The notes below the pieces were generated by a model that saw nothing but the letters and a program-made list of their open reading frames with translations, was not told the DNA's origin and ran no database searches. Source: Palaemon carinicauda (taxonomy: Eukaryota; Arthropoda; Malacostraca; Decapoda; Palaemonidae). Taken from it: DNA of 64,000 nt. How positions within the stretch are numbered: the stretch's first letter is position 1; each line of letters opens with the position of its first letter. The position numbers and the translations under genes were made by a program. This document shows positions 30,214-40,984 of this stretch, in pieces. Location of the stretch: the NCBI RefSeq assembly GCF_036898095.1, contig NC_090746.1, positions 50,034,096 through 50,098,095 on the forward strand, given 5' to 3'.

Positions 30214-31713
30214 ATGTCCTCTAATATGAGAAAGTGTCCCGGGATTCCCCTGAAATCTTGTGGCACATTTATGTCAACACCGGAGGTGGATCCTCATTCC
30301 CTATGCCCTTCATGCAGAGGTCATAGGTGTGCTGAAGGCTCCCCCTGCCAAGTATGTAAGGAATGGTTGCCTACGCAGAGGGATAAGTTCATGAAGAGGA
30401 AGAAGAAGAAATCCAAGAAGGATTCGTTACCTCCAGGTTCGCCGTCGAAAGGTAAAGAGTCTCGGGCCTCTTCTTCGGCCACTCGATCTCTTCCTTCAGA
30501 CTCTTCCTTGCCTCCTTCCTCCGGGGGGAAGTCAAGGAAGAGCGGCACCATTGACTTAACACCCATTCCTCCGGGGCAGGCGAATCAAGTTGCTCCTCCC
30601 TGTGGGATAGTTTCTTCCATCATCGGAAATAATTCTATTACCGCTTCTCTTCCAGGTAACGTGCGAGCGGTATGGCCTGCCCTTGGACTTCCTGGTTCTC
30701 CTTCGGTGGAGGTGTGGAACCTTTTCCTCGCAGGCACAGTTTTACCTCAGGTCCCTTCTGTTTTGGAACCCTCGGGAGTTCCGGACCTCGCCGACATCCC
30801 GTCAACTCAATCGGCGGCCGCTGAAGTGTCAGCAGAGGTAATAACGTCAGCCCTTGCTGAGCCTACTTCGCTTCTCGCTTGCATTACTATGAAACAACGT
30901 CGCAAGCGTGATCATCGGGATACCTCCTCCTTCTCCTCCTCCTCCTCCTCGTTGTCTTCGTCCTCATTGGAGGATAGGAGAGAGAGAGAGAAGAGGAAAA
31001 GGAGAGCGTGCTCTCCTTCGCCAAGACGTTCTCGTCCGAGAGAAAGGCGACATAGGAAGAGACGTCATCGTTCTCGTTCTTCCTCGCCTTCTATCTCTTC
31101 GCGAAATGTCTCGCCAAGAAGCGATAAGCACTCTCGTCACAAACATAAGAGGAATACTTCCTCGCGTTATCGCTCTGCTTCGCGATCGTCTTCCTCTCGC
31201 GGGGAATCATCTAGGCGCTATAAGAAGAAGAGCTCTACGAGACGTTCGCGCTCTTCTTCACGAGAGAGTTCTCTCAAGCGCAATAAACGCTCCCGGTGGG
31301 GCAAGGTTAAATCTGATCACGCCCAGAGCGCAACCAAGGAAAGAGAACACTCTGAGCGCAATTCCTCTCCTTCACATTTTATCCCAAGGAGCTCAGTTCG
31401 CGCTGGGGAAGCGAGAGAGAACACTTCTCGCCGTCGCTTAGTATCATCAGAGAGAGAGCGCTCCCGTACGTCAAACTTCCGAGCGCGCAAGTCTCCGGAC
31501 ATATCCGCGCGAGGTCATTCACCGCGCCCTCGCGTTTCTGACAGAACAGCTCCCATTCCCGTACTTTCTAATGAGTTACGAAATATGGGCTTCGCGAAAA
31601 CTTTGGAAGAAGACGCAGGGGTTCAGCCCTTCTCCTCTTCGGCTGAGAACAGAGGAGAAAGGCCAGGCCGCCGATCAACGCATTCTCTTATTGAGACTGT
31701 ACTGTACTATTAA
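30214..31713 (+). CDS. DIRS E ORF1 part 1: zinc module plus RS domain
   Basis: The start chosen is the ATG at 30214, just after a pyrimidine-rich tract ending in tag. Residues 8-48 form the shared zinc module (C8, C16, H28, C31, C34, C39, C45, C48). Next comes a Lys-rich patch (KRKKKKSKK), a Ser/Pro linker, and a WPALGLPGSPSVE motif that copy F also has (W-x2-LGL-x-GSPS-x-E). From about residue 230 to 446 there is a long Arg/Ser-rich region with a poly-Ser run and many RS, RSRS and RRSR dipeptides, typical of splicing-factor RS domains. The frame stops at 31713, and the rest of gag continues in another frame from about 31720, implying one frameshift. Function is inferred: a nucleic-acid-binding Gag-like protein. 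Confidence 0.8.
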   Translation: MSSNMRKCPGIPLKSCGTFMSTPEVDPHSLCPSCRGHRCAEGSPCQVCKEWLPTQRDKFMKRKKKKSKKDSLPPGSPSKGKESRASSSATRSLPSDSSLPPSSGGKSRKSGTIDLTPIPPGQANQVAPPCGIVSSIIGNNSITASLPGNVRAVWPALGLPGSPSVEVWNLFLAGTVLPQVPSVLEPSGVPDLADIPSTQSAAAEVSAEVITSALAEPTSLLACITMKQRRKRDHRDTSSFSSSSSSLSSSSLEDRREREKRKRRACSPSPRRSRPRERRHRKRRHRSRSSSPSISSRNVSPRSDKHSRHKHKRNTSSRYRSASRSSSSRGESSRRYKKKSSTRRSRSSSRESSLKRNKRSRWGKVKSDHAQSATKEREHSERNSSPSHFIPRSSVRAGEARENTSRRRLVSSERERSRTSNFRARKSPDISARGHSPRPRVSDRTAPIPVLSNELRNMGFAKTLEEDAGVQPFSSSAENRGERPGRRSTHSLIETVLYY

Positions 31714-32948
31714 TTCGGTCGCCTTTGCCTAAACCTTCAACTTCCAGGCAAGATCTTGCGTGCGCGGTGTCATCAACCAGCGCTCAGCTTTACTCTGGAT
31801 TGTCGGCCATGGAGTATGTTACCTCGCCGTTAGCTTCAAACATTCGGGCTTCGACCGCCCTCCCTCACGAGGAATTAGCGCGACCTAAAGATTCCTCGGA
31901 GGAACAACCATCAAAAGGCTTAGAGTCCGCCTATCTGAGGGCTCTAAGAACGATGTGTAATATCTCAGGTCTCGGAGATTTACACCTGTCACCTCGCCAT
32001 ACCGACGCTCCAGCTTTAGACAGGCTATGTCGTCCTCCACCAAACCCTAAGACCAGAATCGAACTTCCCTGGTCTATTCACACTGCAGGCCGTCTGAGGA
32101 AGGTCTCGCAGGCGGTCTTGGGGGAAAAGAGTTCCTTGAAGTCTCAAGGATCCCATAAACTGCTGCAGTTTCCTTTTTCGAGGCAAAGGCGCTTTTACAA
32201 GGTCAGAGACGCCAACCCTTCGCCTCTGACACTAGATCCCCTCACATCAAGGTTTACACATGGCTGCTCTGCAGAGAGACTCTCTTCCCTTCCAGTCTCC
32301 TTCACCGCCGCAGAAGCCTCGACAATGGAAGCAGCGTCAATGTCTCTTCTAGAGGCACTATCCTGGTTTGACACTTGGTCTGGCACAGTGGGCTACCTTG
32401 CAAGTCACGAGGACCTTTCAAACCAAAATTCCATGCAGTCCCTGCAGGAAGTCCTGGCTGCTGGGGCCAAGACAATGGACTTTCTTACTGCTACGGCTGC
32501 AACGATGTGGGACAACTGGATTCTCAAAAGGAGGGAATCAGTAGTCTCCAGACTGCATAGGAGCATCGGTAAATCTGAGAAATCTGATTTGAGGAACTCT
32601 GATCTTCTACAACCTCTTCTCTTCTCTAGACAAGCAGTCTCCTCTACCTTAGAGACTTGGAGGAAGGAGACGCAGGACACCGCAATGCAAAAGGCTGCTA
32701 CCTTTTGTCCAATGCAACAGCAGCCAACTCCACAACCCAAGGCAACAATCTCAACTCTACTGCCAGCCAAGAACCCCAGCCGCCCCTCTTTTACACCCAA
32801 ACCTATGGGCAGAGGAAAGTCGGCTCCTCCTAAGGGAGGAACCCTAGACAGAAATAGGGTCACGACTCCCCCCTCACAGTGCGTAGGGGGTGCCTGCAGG
32901 GGAGTTGGAGGAGGTGGTAAGCTATGGTGGCCATGCAATGGACCATAA
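31714..32948 (+). pseudogene. DIRS E ORF1 part 2 (gag core), frameshifted from part 1
   Basis: The open frame (with TTG at 31725; no ATG expected) encodes the conserved gag core: SLLEALSWFDTWSGTVGYL near 32340, an EDLS segment and a WILKRRESVVSRLH stretch near 32515-32560. These match the core of copy F (SWLDIWLGSLGILVHSEDLS, VNTILKRRDAVAERF). A basic, Pro/Thr-rich tail ends at 32948. It is separated from part 1 by a single apparent frameshift near 31700. Confidence 0.75.
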
Positions 32949-34735
32949 GGGTGCTTCGTTGTGGATACCGCATTCCCTTCATAGACTCTCCTCCTCCTCT
33001 AATTCCTCCCCCGATCTCGTCCTCCCAGGTCCCTCGGGATCCCGCGAAACAGCAAGCCCTAGCTCGGGAGATACAGAGCATGCTTCTAAAAGACGCCATT
33101 CAAGAGGTCTCCGACGCTTCCCCGGGGTTTTTCAGTCACCTCTTTCTGGTAGAGAAAGCCTCGGGAGGTTGGAGACCAGTGATAGATCTTCCGACTCTGA
33201 ACCAGTTTGTGAAGCAGACTCCATTCAAAATGGAGACAGCGGCCTCCGTGATCAAGCGGTACGTCCAGGAGACTTTATGGCATCTGTAGACTTAAGAGAT
33301 GCATATTTCCAAGTGCCAATCCATCGCACATCTCGGAAATTCCTACGCTTCGTGGCTCAGGGTTGAATATTCGAGTTCAAAGTCTTGTGCTTCGGCCTCT
33401 CGACCACCCCACAGGTTTTTACGAAGATCTTCAAACTCGTATCTTTGTGGGCGCACAAACATGGAATTCGTCTGCTAAGATATCTGGACGATTGGGTACT
33501 CCTAGCCTCATCCAAGGAGCTAGCTCTGGATCATGTGAGAAGACTTCTGAATCTTTGCAAGGATCTGGGGATCCTTGTAAATGCAGAGAAGTCTTGCTTA
33601 ACTCCAACCCAAGTCTTAAGCTATCTGGGTATGTCCATCAACACCCAGGCAGGGAGAGTGTTTCCGTTGGAAGACAGGCTTCGGAGACTGGATCAGTCCA
33701 TCGCCCATCTCTTGTCTCCACTACCACCTTCAGCCAAGTCGTGGCAGTGTCTTCTGGGCCATCTTGCCTCTCTGGAAAAACTGGTTCCAGGCGGGAGATC
33801 GAGAATGAGAAGTCTCCAATGGCATGTGAGGACCCATTGGTCTCAAACGTCAGATTCCCCATTCTTGGCAGTGGAGGTTGCAAGTCTGGTGCTACAAGAT
33901 CTTCATTGGTGGTCGACCAGAGAGAACACCCAAAAGGGCATTCCCCTCCAAAACCCGAGTCCGAAGTTAAAACTCTTTTCGGACGCGTCGTTACGGGGAT
34001 GGGGTTCCCACCTAGGCCCCAAATTAGCATCAGGAGTTTGGTCTCCGATAGAGAAGTCTCTCCATATAAACCACCTAGAATTATTAGCTGCCTGGAAAGG
34101 CCTAAAATTCTTTGTAGAAGATTTCCACGGACGAGAGGTGGTTCTGATGAGCGACAACTCCACAGCCGTCTCGTACATCAACAAGCAAGGGGGTACTCTG
34201 GCAAGAGACCTTTGTCTGTTAGCAGTCCAGATCTGCCAGTGGGCAGAAAGCCACAACATTTCTCTTTCAGTCAGGTTTATTCCGGGCCGGAGAAACATCG
34301 TGGCAGATCAGCTGAGCAGGCATCACCAAGTGCTGAGTGGAGAATGGTCTTTGGATCCTCGAGTAGCGAAGACAGTAATAGCTTTGTGGGGTTTACCCAC
34401 AACAGATCTGTTCGCCACCTCTCTTGAATGCGAAACTTCCCCGCTACGGGTCCCCAGTTCCAGACCATCAGGCAGCGATCCAGGACGCCCTCCAACACTC
34501 CTGGGACAACCTGGACGCTTATGCCTTCCCTCCCTTTTGCCTGCTCAGAAGGGTGATCAACAAACTCAGGATCTTACGGAACTGCAAACTAACACTAATA
34601 GCTACGGCTTGGTCAAGCAGAGAGTGGTACGCAGATCTTCTTTCCCTGCTGGTTCAAGTGCCGAGGTTCCTGACTCCAGAACCCCGTCTGTTGACGCACC
34701 CACACAGTGGTATCCCCCACGGGAGAATCCACTTC
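32949..34735 (+). pseudogene. DIRS E pol, three disruptions
   Basis: Reverse transcriptase starts near 33100 (GGWRPVIDLPTLN near 33165). A one-base frameshift near 33257 moves it to the frame reading ASVDLRDAYFQVPIH. A TGA at 33364-33366 replaces a probable Trp, and the frame then runs through YLDDW (near 33480), RNase H (LFSDASLRGWG near 33970, MSDNSTAVSYINKQGG near 34147) to about 34425. There another frameshift separates off the methyltransferase-like segment (YAFPPFCL near 34520). It is otherwise well conserved. Confidence 0.85.
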
Positions 34736-35789
34736 CTGAAACTTCATGCCTGGAGGCTGTCCAGTCTCTCCTCAGAAGCAGAGGCTTTTCAGAAAAGGTG
34801 GCTGAGCACATGTCCAGGCACCTGCGCCAATCTTCCACAAACCTCTACCAAGCAAAATGGAGAGTGTTTGCAGCTTGGTGTAGAGGGCGAGATGTGTCTC
34901 CACTCGATCCCTCTCTTTCTTTAGTGGCAGACTTCCTAGTTTACCTCAGGGAGGAGAAACTCCTTTCAATCTTGGCAATTAAGGGCTATCGTGCAGCCTT
35001 AAGCCTCATCTGCAGACTGAGAGGAGTTGACCTTTCCACCTCAAGATATCACCTTGTTGATTCGAGGTTTTGAGAGATCTTGCCCCCCTGGAGATTAGAC
35101 CATCACCTTGGGACGTGTCCCTGGTCGTACGTTCCTTAAAGGGACCTCCATAGGAGCCCTTAAATAGGGCCTCTGATTTCTTCCTTACCCTTAAGACCAT
35201 CTTCCTAGTAGCTCTGGCCTCGGCAAAAAGGGTTAGTGAACTTCACGGTCTATCCTACGAAGTCACCCATACTAGAGGATGGGGGGAAGTCTCTCTTAAC
35301 TTCGTGCCAAGCTTTGTGGCCAAAATCCAGAATCCTTCATCTGCCGATGAAAGGTTTAGAGAATTTCAATTTTCCAGCCTCAATAGGGCAACTCAGGATA
35401 CTGACCAATTGCTACTGTGCCCGGTCAGGGCGCTAAGGAAATACCTGAAGCGCACCAGACCTTTCAGACCACGCTTCCGTCATCTCATCCTCAGCACCAA
35501 CAAGGTTAAGAAGAGAATCTCTCGCAACACCATCTCTTTCTGGCTCAAGAAAGTTATTGCGAGAGCCATTCACGGAGACCCTGAGGCAGCTCAACCCAAA
35601 GCCCATCAAGTTATTGGAGTGGCTGGCTCGCTGGCGTTTAAGAAGATTTTCTCAGTCTCCCAAGTCTTAAGAGCTGGAGTCTGGAAGCGCCAATCTACCT
35701 TCACCTCTCACTATTTATCAGATGTGACACATAGGTCTCTAAACACCTTTTCTATAGGACCTATTGTGGCAGGTCAGCAGGTGCTGTAA
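34736..35789 (+). pseudogene. DIRS E tyrosine recombinase, frameshifted, catalytic Arg lost
   Basis: The N-terminal part (SLLRSRGFSEKVAEHMSRHL, then ADFLVYLREEKLL) is open to 35073. The catalytic part resumes in another frame (35304-35789) after several disruptions. AKRVSEL-like coding (cggcaaaaagggttagtgaa) is at 35221-35240. The His-x-x-Arg motif reads AHQVIG, with Ile instead of Arg. The Tyr segment is SHYLSDV near 35705. The gene is inactive. Confidence 0.82.
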
Positions 35790-36239
35790 CTACCTTTGCG
35801 CCCTTTCAGGGGACAGTAGCCATTGATCAAGGATTCTGAGTTACACTAGGTTTTAGAAGAACATCCATCTACTGCTACTTTCTTCTTCCTCCCATCTGGG
35901 TGTCCTAGTCTGTGACCAGTTTTGGCTGGACTCATCAATGGAAATAAGGTATGAAACTCATCTGACTCCTATCACAGGGTATAAGTTATACTCGTAGTCA
36001 TGAGGGTTCCCCTTTTCAAGGTCAGGGAAACCCTTTGTATGAAAGGGTCCTGGTATTGCTCCCGACCCTCTTCATGCTGAAACTTTGGTTTCTACGTATT
36101 TACAAACCTTCAGTCATGCTGGATTTTGGGGATCTACAAGGAAAGTTAATGGGGAGATTGTTCATTAATAGTCTAGTCTGAGGACTATCTTCTCTAGGAA
36201 TAGAGAACCCTTCATCCATCCTGACCTCAAGACTAAGTC
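35790..36239 (+). other. DIRS E 3' non-coding stretch
   Basis: Non-coding sequence lies between recombinase and internal complementary region. It shares little with the 3' block of A/C/D/F beyond position. Confidence 0.5.
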
Positions 36240-36345
36240 TCCTATAATAAAGAATGAGGGTTTGTATTTAGTGTAGGAACAAATGACAAACTTATGACAG
36301 AGTTTGTATTTTTCCTAACATACAAACCCGAATTCTTTACTCAAA
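36240..36345 (+). repeat. DIRS E internal complementary region
   Basis: The first part (to aacaaatg near 36287) is the complement of the extreme left end (29911-29960). The second part (acaaacttatgac... through aacccgaattc) is the complement of the extreme right end (about 36515-36566). Confidence 0.88.
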
Positions 36346-36375
36346 TCTTCCCTCTGTCACCGCCCCCTAATATAG

Positions 36376-36566
36376 TCCTAGCTAGAATCCGATACCGGCC
36401 GGCAGTCCCCCACCCCCAACAGGGAGATAACTACCGGCCCGGTCGTTAACGACCTTGTTAAGGTTTTCTGCCGTATTTTCCAGCTCGCGCTAGAATATCT
36501 CCTATAGTAAAGAATTCAGGTTTGTATGTTAGGAAAAATACACACACTGTTATAAGTTTGTCATTT
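36376..36566 (+). repeat. DIRS E right inverted terminal repeat
   Basis: Inverted partner of 29911-30096, ending with gtcattt near 36566. Confidence 0.88.
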
Positions 36567-36659
36567 TTGTTGAAACTAATTTTAAAGACCTTCATCTTAC
36601 TATACAGTATTTACTAGTATCTAAGATGTGAAACTGGTGTTCTTGAAATCGATAACTTG

Positions 36660-38180
36660 GTAGTCTTAGAAGTACCTCCGCTTCTTCCTCTCCAGAGTGG
36701 TGTATCAGTTCAAAACCCTGTGTTCAGACTGTGCATTGCTCTCCAAGTGTTTATAAAATTGTCCACATTGATAGTAGTTTGGGTCTATCTCGTTCGTTAC
36801 ATCTTTCGATGTATCCTGACTATTCATTGATCCTAGTATCCACATTAAGGCAGTTGCTCAGGATTGAGATAACTTTCTTGCCTTTATTGTGATCTGGGAG
36901 TCTCTCAGCCTTCAGCCTGCAAGCATGCAACTATTCTCAGATGCATCAAAGGAGGGGTGGGACTTTCACCTGGTCAACCGGATTGCAACAGATGAGTGGT
37001 CAGCAGAAGAAAGGCATTTGCATCAATGTTTTGAAGAAGCAAGGATTCCAAAAACATTTGAAGAAGCATTCAGTTGTGTTGAGCTGCAACACAGCAGTAG
37101 TACTGTATGTCAACAAGCAAGAAGGCACAGTTTCTCTACCTTTCTGCATGTCAACAAAGCAGATGCACCTCTGGACAGAGTATCACGCCATAAAGCAGTC
37201 GGTCAAATGGATCCAGGGAAGTCTATGCCTTTCCCCTGTTTAGTCTAATTTTCCAGCTGATCAATGTAGTTTTGATCCGGCCAAGTCACAGATGAATCTG
37301 GTTTCTCTTCCCAGATGGCCACAAGCAGAGTGAGGTCTTGATCTATTAGCATCTGTAGCACAGATGTGGACCTACTTATCGATCTTTGCTAAGAAGTGTC
37401 TCTCAGTCACGCTACTACACAGTCTTGAGCCTTGCCTTCAGACTGATGAGCATATTCTTCTCCTCCTTGTGAGAGTTGTCTATGCTTGTGAGGAGCTTTG
37501 AGCCGTGTGCTTAACCCTGGACCTCAGGCCCATGGAATATAACCTTAATTGTGATCTCAAGTTTCTTACTCGTGCTCCACATGAGCCTTTGAGAGGGTCA
37601 TCAGACAGAATTCTAACTCTATAGACTCTGGCTTTTGCAAGTTGCACCAACACTCATGTCTATCTCAGAAGTGTGGAAGGTCTTGTGGTTTGGTGTCCGA
37701 GTTTGTGACAAAATCCTGAACTCATTGACACATGAGACCTTCTCCTCCATCTTTCCTCTTGAAGCATCACTTGGTAATCTAGAGGAGATTGTTTTTTGCT
37801 GTATGGGAGCTCTGCAATGCTATCTGAAAAAGAATCAACCTTTTAGGCTTGAGCATTGGTGACTCACCCTTACCACTGCCAGAACCAAGAAAGAGGTGTC
37901 AAGAACACACTTTCTGGCTTTGTGACACTGTCAAAGAGGATACTGTACTCTTCAACATCTGAGAGGTTCAAGGTACCAGCTCAAACTAGAACTCATGAAG
38001 TCACCGATATTGATCCAACTTTAAACTCATAGGAATCTTGTAGCAAGACAGGTGATGAAGGAGTTTGCCAACACAAAACATCCTTCACAGCTTTCTATGA
38101 TAGCGAGCTTCAGTAATTTTGTTCTTGGCCCTGTGGTGGTGGCTTTAGTAGTTGTGTAGCCAGCTCAATTCCATACAGGA
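36660..38180 (+). pseudogene. Old DIRS pol/recombinase remnant
   Basis: Weak traces of a reverse transcriptase (vyQFKTLC-like near 36705), RNase H (MQLFSDASKEGWDFHLV near 36926), and recombinase C-terminus (VLGPVVVALVVV near 38125) lie in the expected order. No terminal repeats remain. It is heavily decayed and is not part of copy E, whose right end lies before it. Confidence 0.65.
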
Positions 38181-39621
38181 AACAGAGGATCTTGTCTGTG
38201 GTAATGTGTTTGATGTTAGTATGAAGGAAAGTTAAAATAACTTTCTCTTCTACTCCTTTTTTCTTTCCCCTCACTTGTGGATGAAGCCTTTGTACCATTA
38301 CACGCTGAATCTGACATAAATGTTGGTAAGCTATATATCTAAGGACCATTCTTTTGTTAGTACAGTAGTTCTTTCCCATTTTCCCTGTACAAGGGAGAGG
38401 GTGATAAAATTAATTCCTTTTTATTTGCCATCTTGTGCCATGTATTTACTTCTTTGCCCGGCCTTATTAGTGTATCTCATCCTTATGATGATTTAATAGG
38501 AGGCTGTCGGTGTCATCTCTCTCGCTCCTGTACAGTACCAAGGAGACTGGCATATTCCAGAGAAGAAAAAGGACCAACCAGTTTGGTGTAAGGGAAACTT
38601 CCTACCTACCAATAAGTAGATCTCCCTATTGTAGAGGACAAATGATTTTTATACACATAGGACATTATGCACTCACTGACAGTATATTATTGCACCTCTC
38701 TAAAGGCTTAGTCCATGCTATTTATCATTGAGTCATTTGTTTCATCCTGGAGATATGTCATGTCCAAGAGGATGTCTTATGGCTATTGTCATTATAGATA
38801 ATTATATCTGCCATCATCCAGCACAGGAATTTATGACTGCAGGTGGTAGAATCCACGGCATGTTTCTACAAAAACTTCAATGTTTAGAAAACAATGTGAC
38901 AAGTTAATGAAATAAGTTGTTGGAGGACCTTAAGAACACTATGACTGTTCGGGCAACATTGACACTTTATAAGAAGCGAAGGAGACTTGAGCACCTATTG
39001 TTGTTGGGGTATAAGATCGTTCAGGCTCTGGTGGAACCAAAGGGCACCGTAGAAGATCACTGTGATGGAATACTATATCAGCCAAAACATCTGCACAAGA
39101 TATTTTGGATAAGTTGTATGTGATCTTATCTTTGGGTACTTAGGTATGTATAATAATTAAGGAGAGTTTCGCTATTATAGGGACATGCAAAAATTTGTTT
39201 ACTTTCTCTTTTGCAGTAGCAGTTACAAGGAATAGTTTAGACGGGAATTGAAATATACTTCCAACTCATGAGTCGGTTACAGGTTCAGCCACATCCTTTG
39301 CTTCTTCCATGAGGGCCTCTGCTTGGCCTCCTTTGTATTCCTCATGAATATCCAGCTTTGTCTCAGCCAGGAACAGCCAATTCACCTCTGTCCTTACAAT
39401 ACACTACCTTGTACTCAAGACAATGCCTAGGGTTGAGTTTGTTATCCCTGTGCCCCTTTTTCTTGATCCTAGTAGTTGCTAGTACAGTACCTATTTACAG
39501 CTTGATAAACTTGTAATCAACAGTTCAGGAAGGAATGTATTCCCAGAAATCCACAGGCATAGTGCTGAACCATTTAACTAAGAAACTTATCATTTCACCT
39601 TTTCTTACAGGTTTGGTACTA
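38181..39621. other. Intronic spacer
   Basis: About 1.4 kb without a recognised element. A short frame at 38917-39123 has no family resemblance that I can name. Confidence 0.45.
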
Positions 39622-39770
39622 CTATCATTATTGCTTGCCAAGCTACAACCCTAATTGGAAAAGCAGGATGCTATAAGCCCAAGGGCTCCAACAGGGAAAA
39701 TAGCCTAGTGAGGAAAGGAAATAAGAAAAAACTATAAGAAAAGTTTAAGAACAATAACAACATTGAAATA
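39622..39770. repeat. Interspersed repeat fragment interrupted by DIRS F
   Basis: The stretch with gctataagcccaagggctcc and aacagggaaaatagcc resembles a very common interspersed repeat that I recall from palaemonid shrimp sequences; this is memory, not a search. Its apparent continuation (atataaactataaaaactg) lies directly after DIRS F at about 54320-54340, implying that F inserted into this repeat. Confidence 0.5.
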
Positions 39771-39955
39771 AATTTGTTCCGTAACTGAAATATAAACCAC
39801 GCTATTTACATGGGGTAATTACTTCGGCGTAGCTGAAATGACGAGCCATAAGAATTTTAACAAGGGTTTACTACCCCTCCGCTAGTTAGCGGGGGGTAGG
39901 GAGGGGTAGCTTGCTACCCCTCCCCCTCACACACACAGTGAGTGCTTCACTTTAC
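39771..39955 (+). repeat. DIRS F left inverted terminal repeat
   Basis: Reverse complement of most of 54120-54290. It contains the two conserved hairpins (ccgctagttagcgg near 39876 and gaggggtagcttgctacccc near 39900). Confidence 0.88.
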
Positions 39956-40069
39956 TTTTGGCTCGGAGAGACGACAGACCTGTCTGCGCTCTCCTCTGTT
40001 TTTGACTGCCATAATCTGTTTTGCTTTTTCTTTCAGTGTGTGTTTGAAGTTGGCCTCTATTCTTTCATC

Positions 40070-40154
40070 ATGCGTACGTGCCCTGGACAAGCCGGCCGCC
40101 CTTGTGGTACCTTCATGTCGGCCTTGGACACCGATCCTCACTCCTTATGCCCTC
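40070..40154 (+). CDS. DIRS F ORF1, 5' segment before the LINE
   Basis: The start is the ATG at 40070. It lies 34 bases after a strong acceptor-like tract (ttgctttttctttcag ending at 40036), so a 5' intron is possible. It encodes the first part of the zinc module (C4, C12, H24, C27) and is cut by the LINE after the codon for Pro. Rejoining with 46684 restores the frame exactly through the CxxC pair. Confidence 0.8.
40139..40154 (+). repeat. Target-site duplication, left copy
   Basis: cactccttatgccctc, identical to 46668-46683. It flanks the LINE insertion. The first one or two bases may be shared with the LINE tail. Confidence 0.92.
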
Positions 40155-40984
40155 TTAATGAGAGAATGCCTTGATGAAGTCATTGAGCTTCAGCACGGCA
40201 TTTCATTCCCGTGCTGAATCTTGGTGACGGGCAAGAGGGCTCTCGAACTTCGGGAAATTGCTCCCCCAGTTCGAATCTAAATTTCTCTCTTTCATCTTTT
40301 TCTTCTGCTTAATATTACTTCGACCTTCTCTTAATTTTATCAACTTTCTTTCATCTTGCTGTCCTATCTCTATGATTATTATTTTTCTTAGTTATATATA
40401 TATGTAGATGTATGCATATATATATATATATTTATTTATTGTATTTGTTCATTTATTTATTTATCTATTTTTTTTTTCTATTTTATTTAAATGGCGTGGA
40501 TATTTCCACATTCGTTATTACTGCCTGCTTAGATGAATGGGAGAAGGGATCACGGTTGGGAGGTATTCGCATTCAAAGCTATATATGAGAGTATTGGATG
40601 ATCTCAGCCATCCCAAAGATGGTTTGGACCTTTTTGGCGGAACTACTCTCAAGGGTTGGGTCATCGGAATCCAGGGGGATCCAATCCTTGAGGTGGGACT
40701 CTTGGCTTTTGGCCGGAAGCCCATCATTACAGATATGGGGAGGATGATTCCATATTACTTTGGTCTCAGTCCTAACAGGCGGGTTTAGCTTACACCTGTG
40801 CCTCTATATCTGTTTTGATGCTATCCTTCGGGTAGGGTATGGAGTGGACCATCGGGGAAATATACTCTCATTGTGCCGATAGTGGAGAATGCAAATTTCC
40901 TTTCCAACGTATGATACTTTCTTATAATTCTCAAGCAGGTACCCCAACAAAACAACAAAAAACCTGAAAATCCCATCCTTAAAT
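40155..40984 (+). promoter_or_regulatory. LINE 5' untranslated region
   Basis: Non-coding, T-rich in its middle, with an alternating TA stretch near 40395-40430. In this superfamily the 5' region normally holds an internal promoter; no core element was identified by eye. Confidence 0.5.

Larger units (their letters stand above)
29911..36566 (+). mobile_element. DIRS copy E, complete ends, decayed coding
   Basis: This 6.66-kb element starts at catttgttcc (29911) and ends at the gtcattt near 36566. It has inverted terminal repeats and an internal complementary region. The gag frame is largely open in two pieces (30214-31713 and 31725-32948). Pol has a frameshift near 33257, a TGA at 33364-33366 and another frameshift near 34425, and the recombinase is frameshifted and has lost a catalytic Arg. 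It forms a separate lineage from A/C/D/F, with different terminal repeats but homologous protein domains. Confidence 0.9.

Noticed and set aside
38917..39123. Short open frame in the TAF2 intron
   Set aside because: 68 codons without recognisable similarity, splice context or start context.
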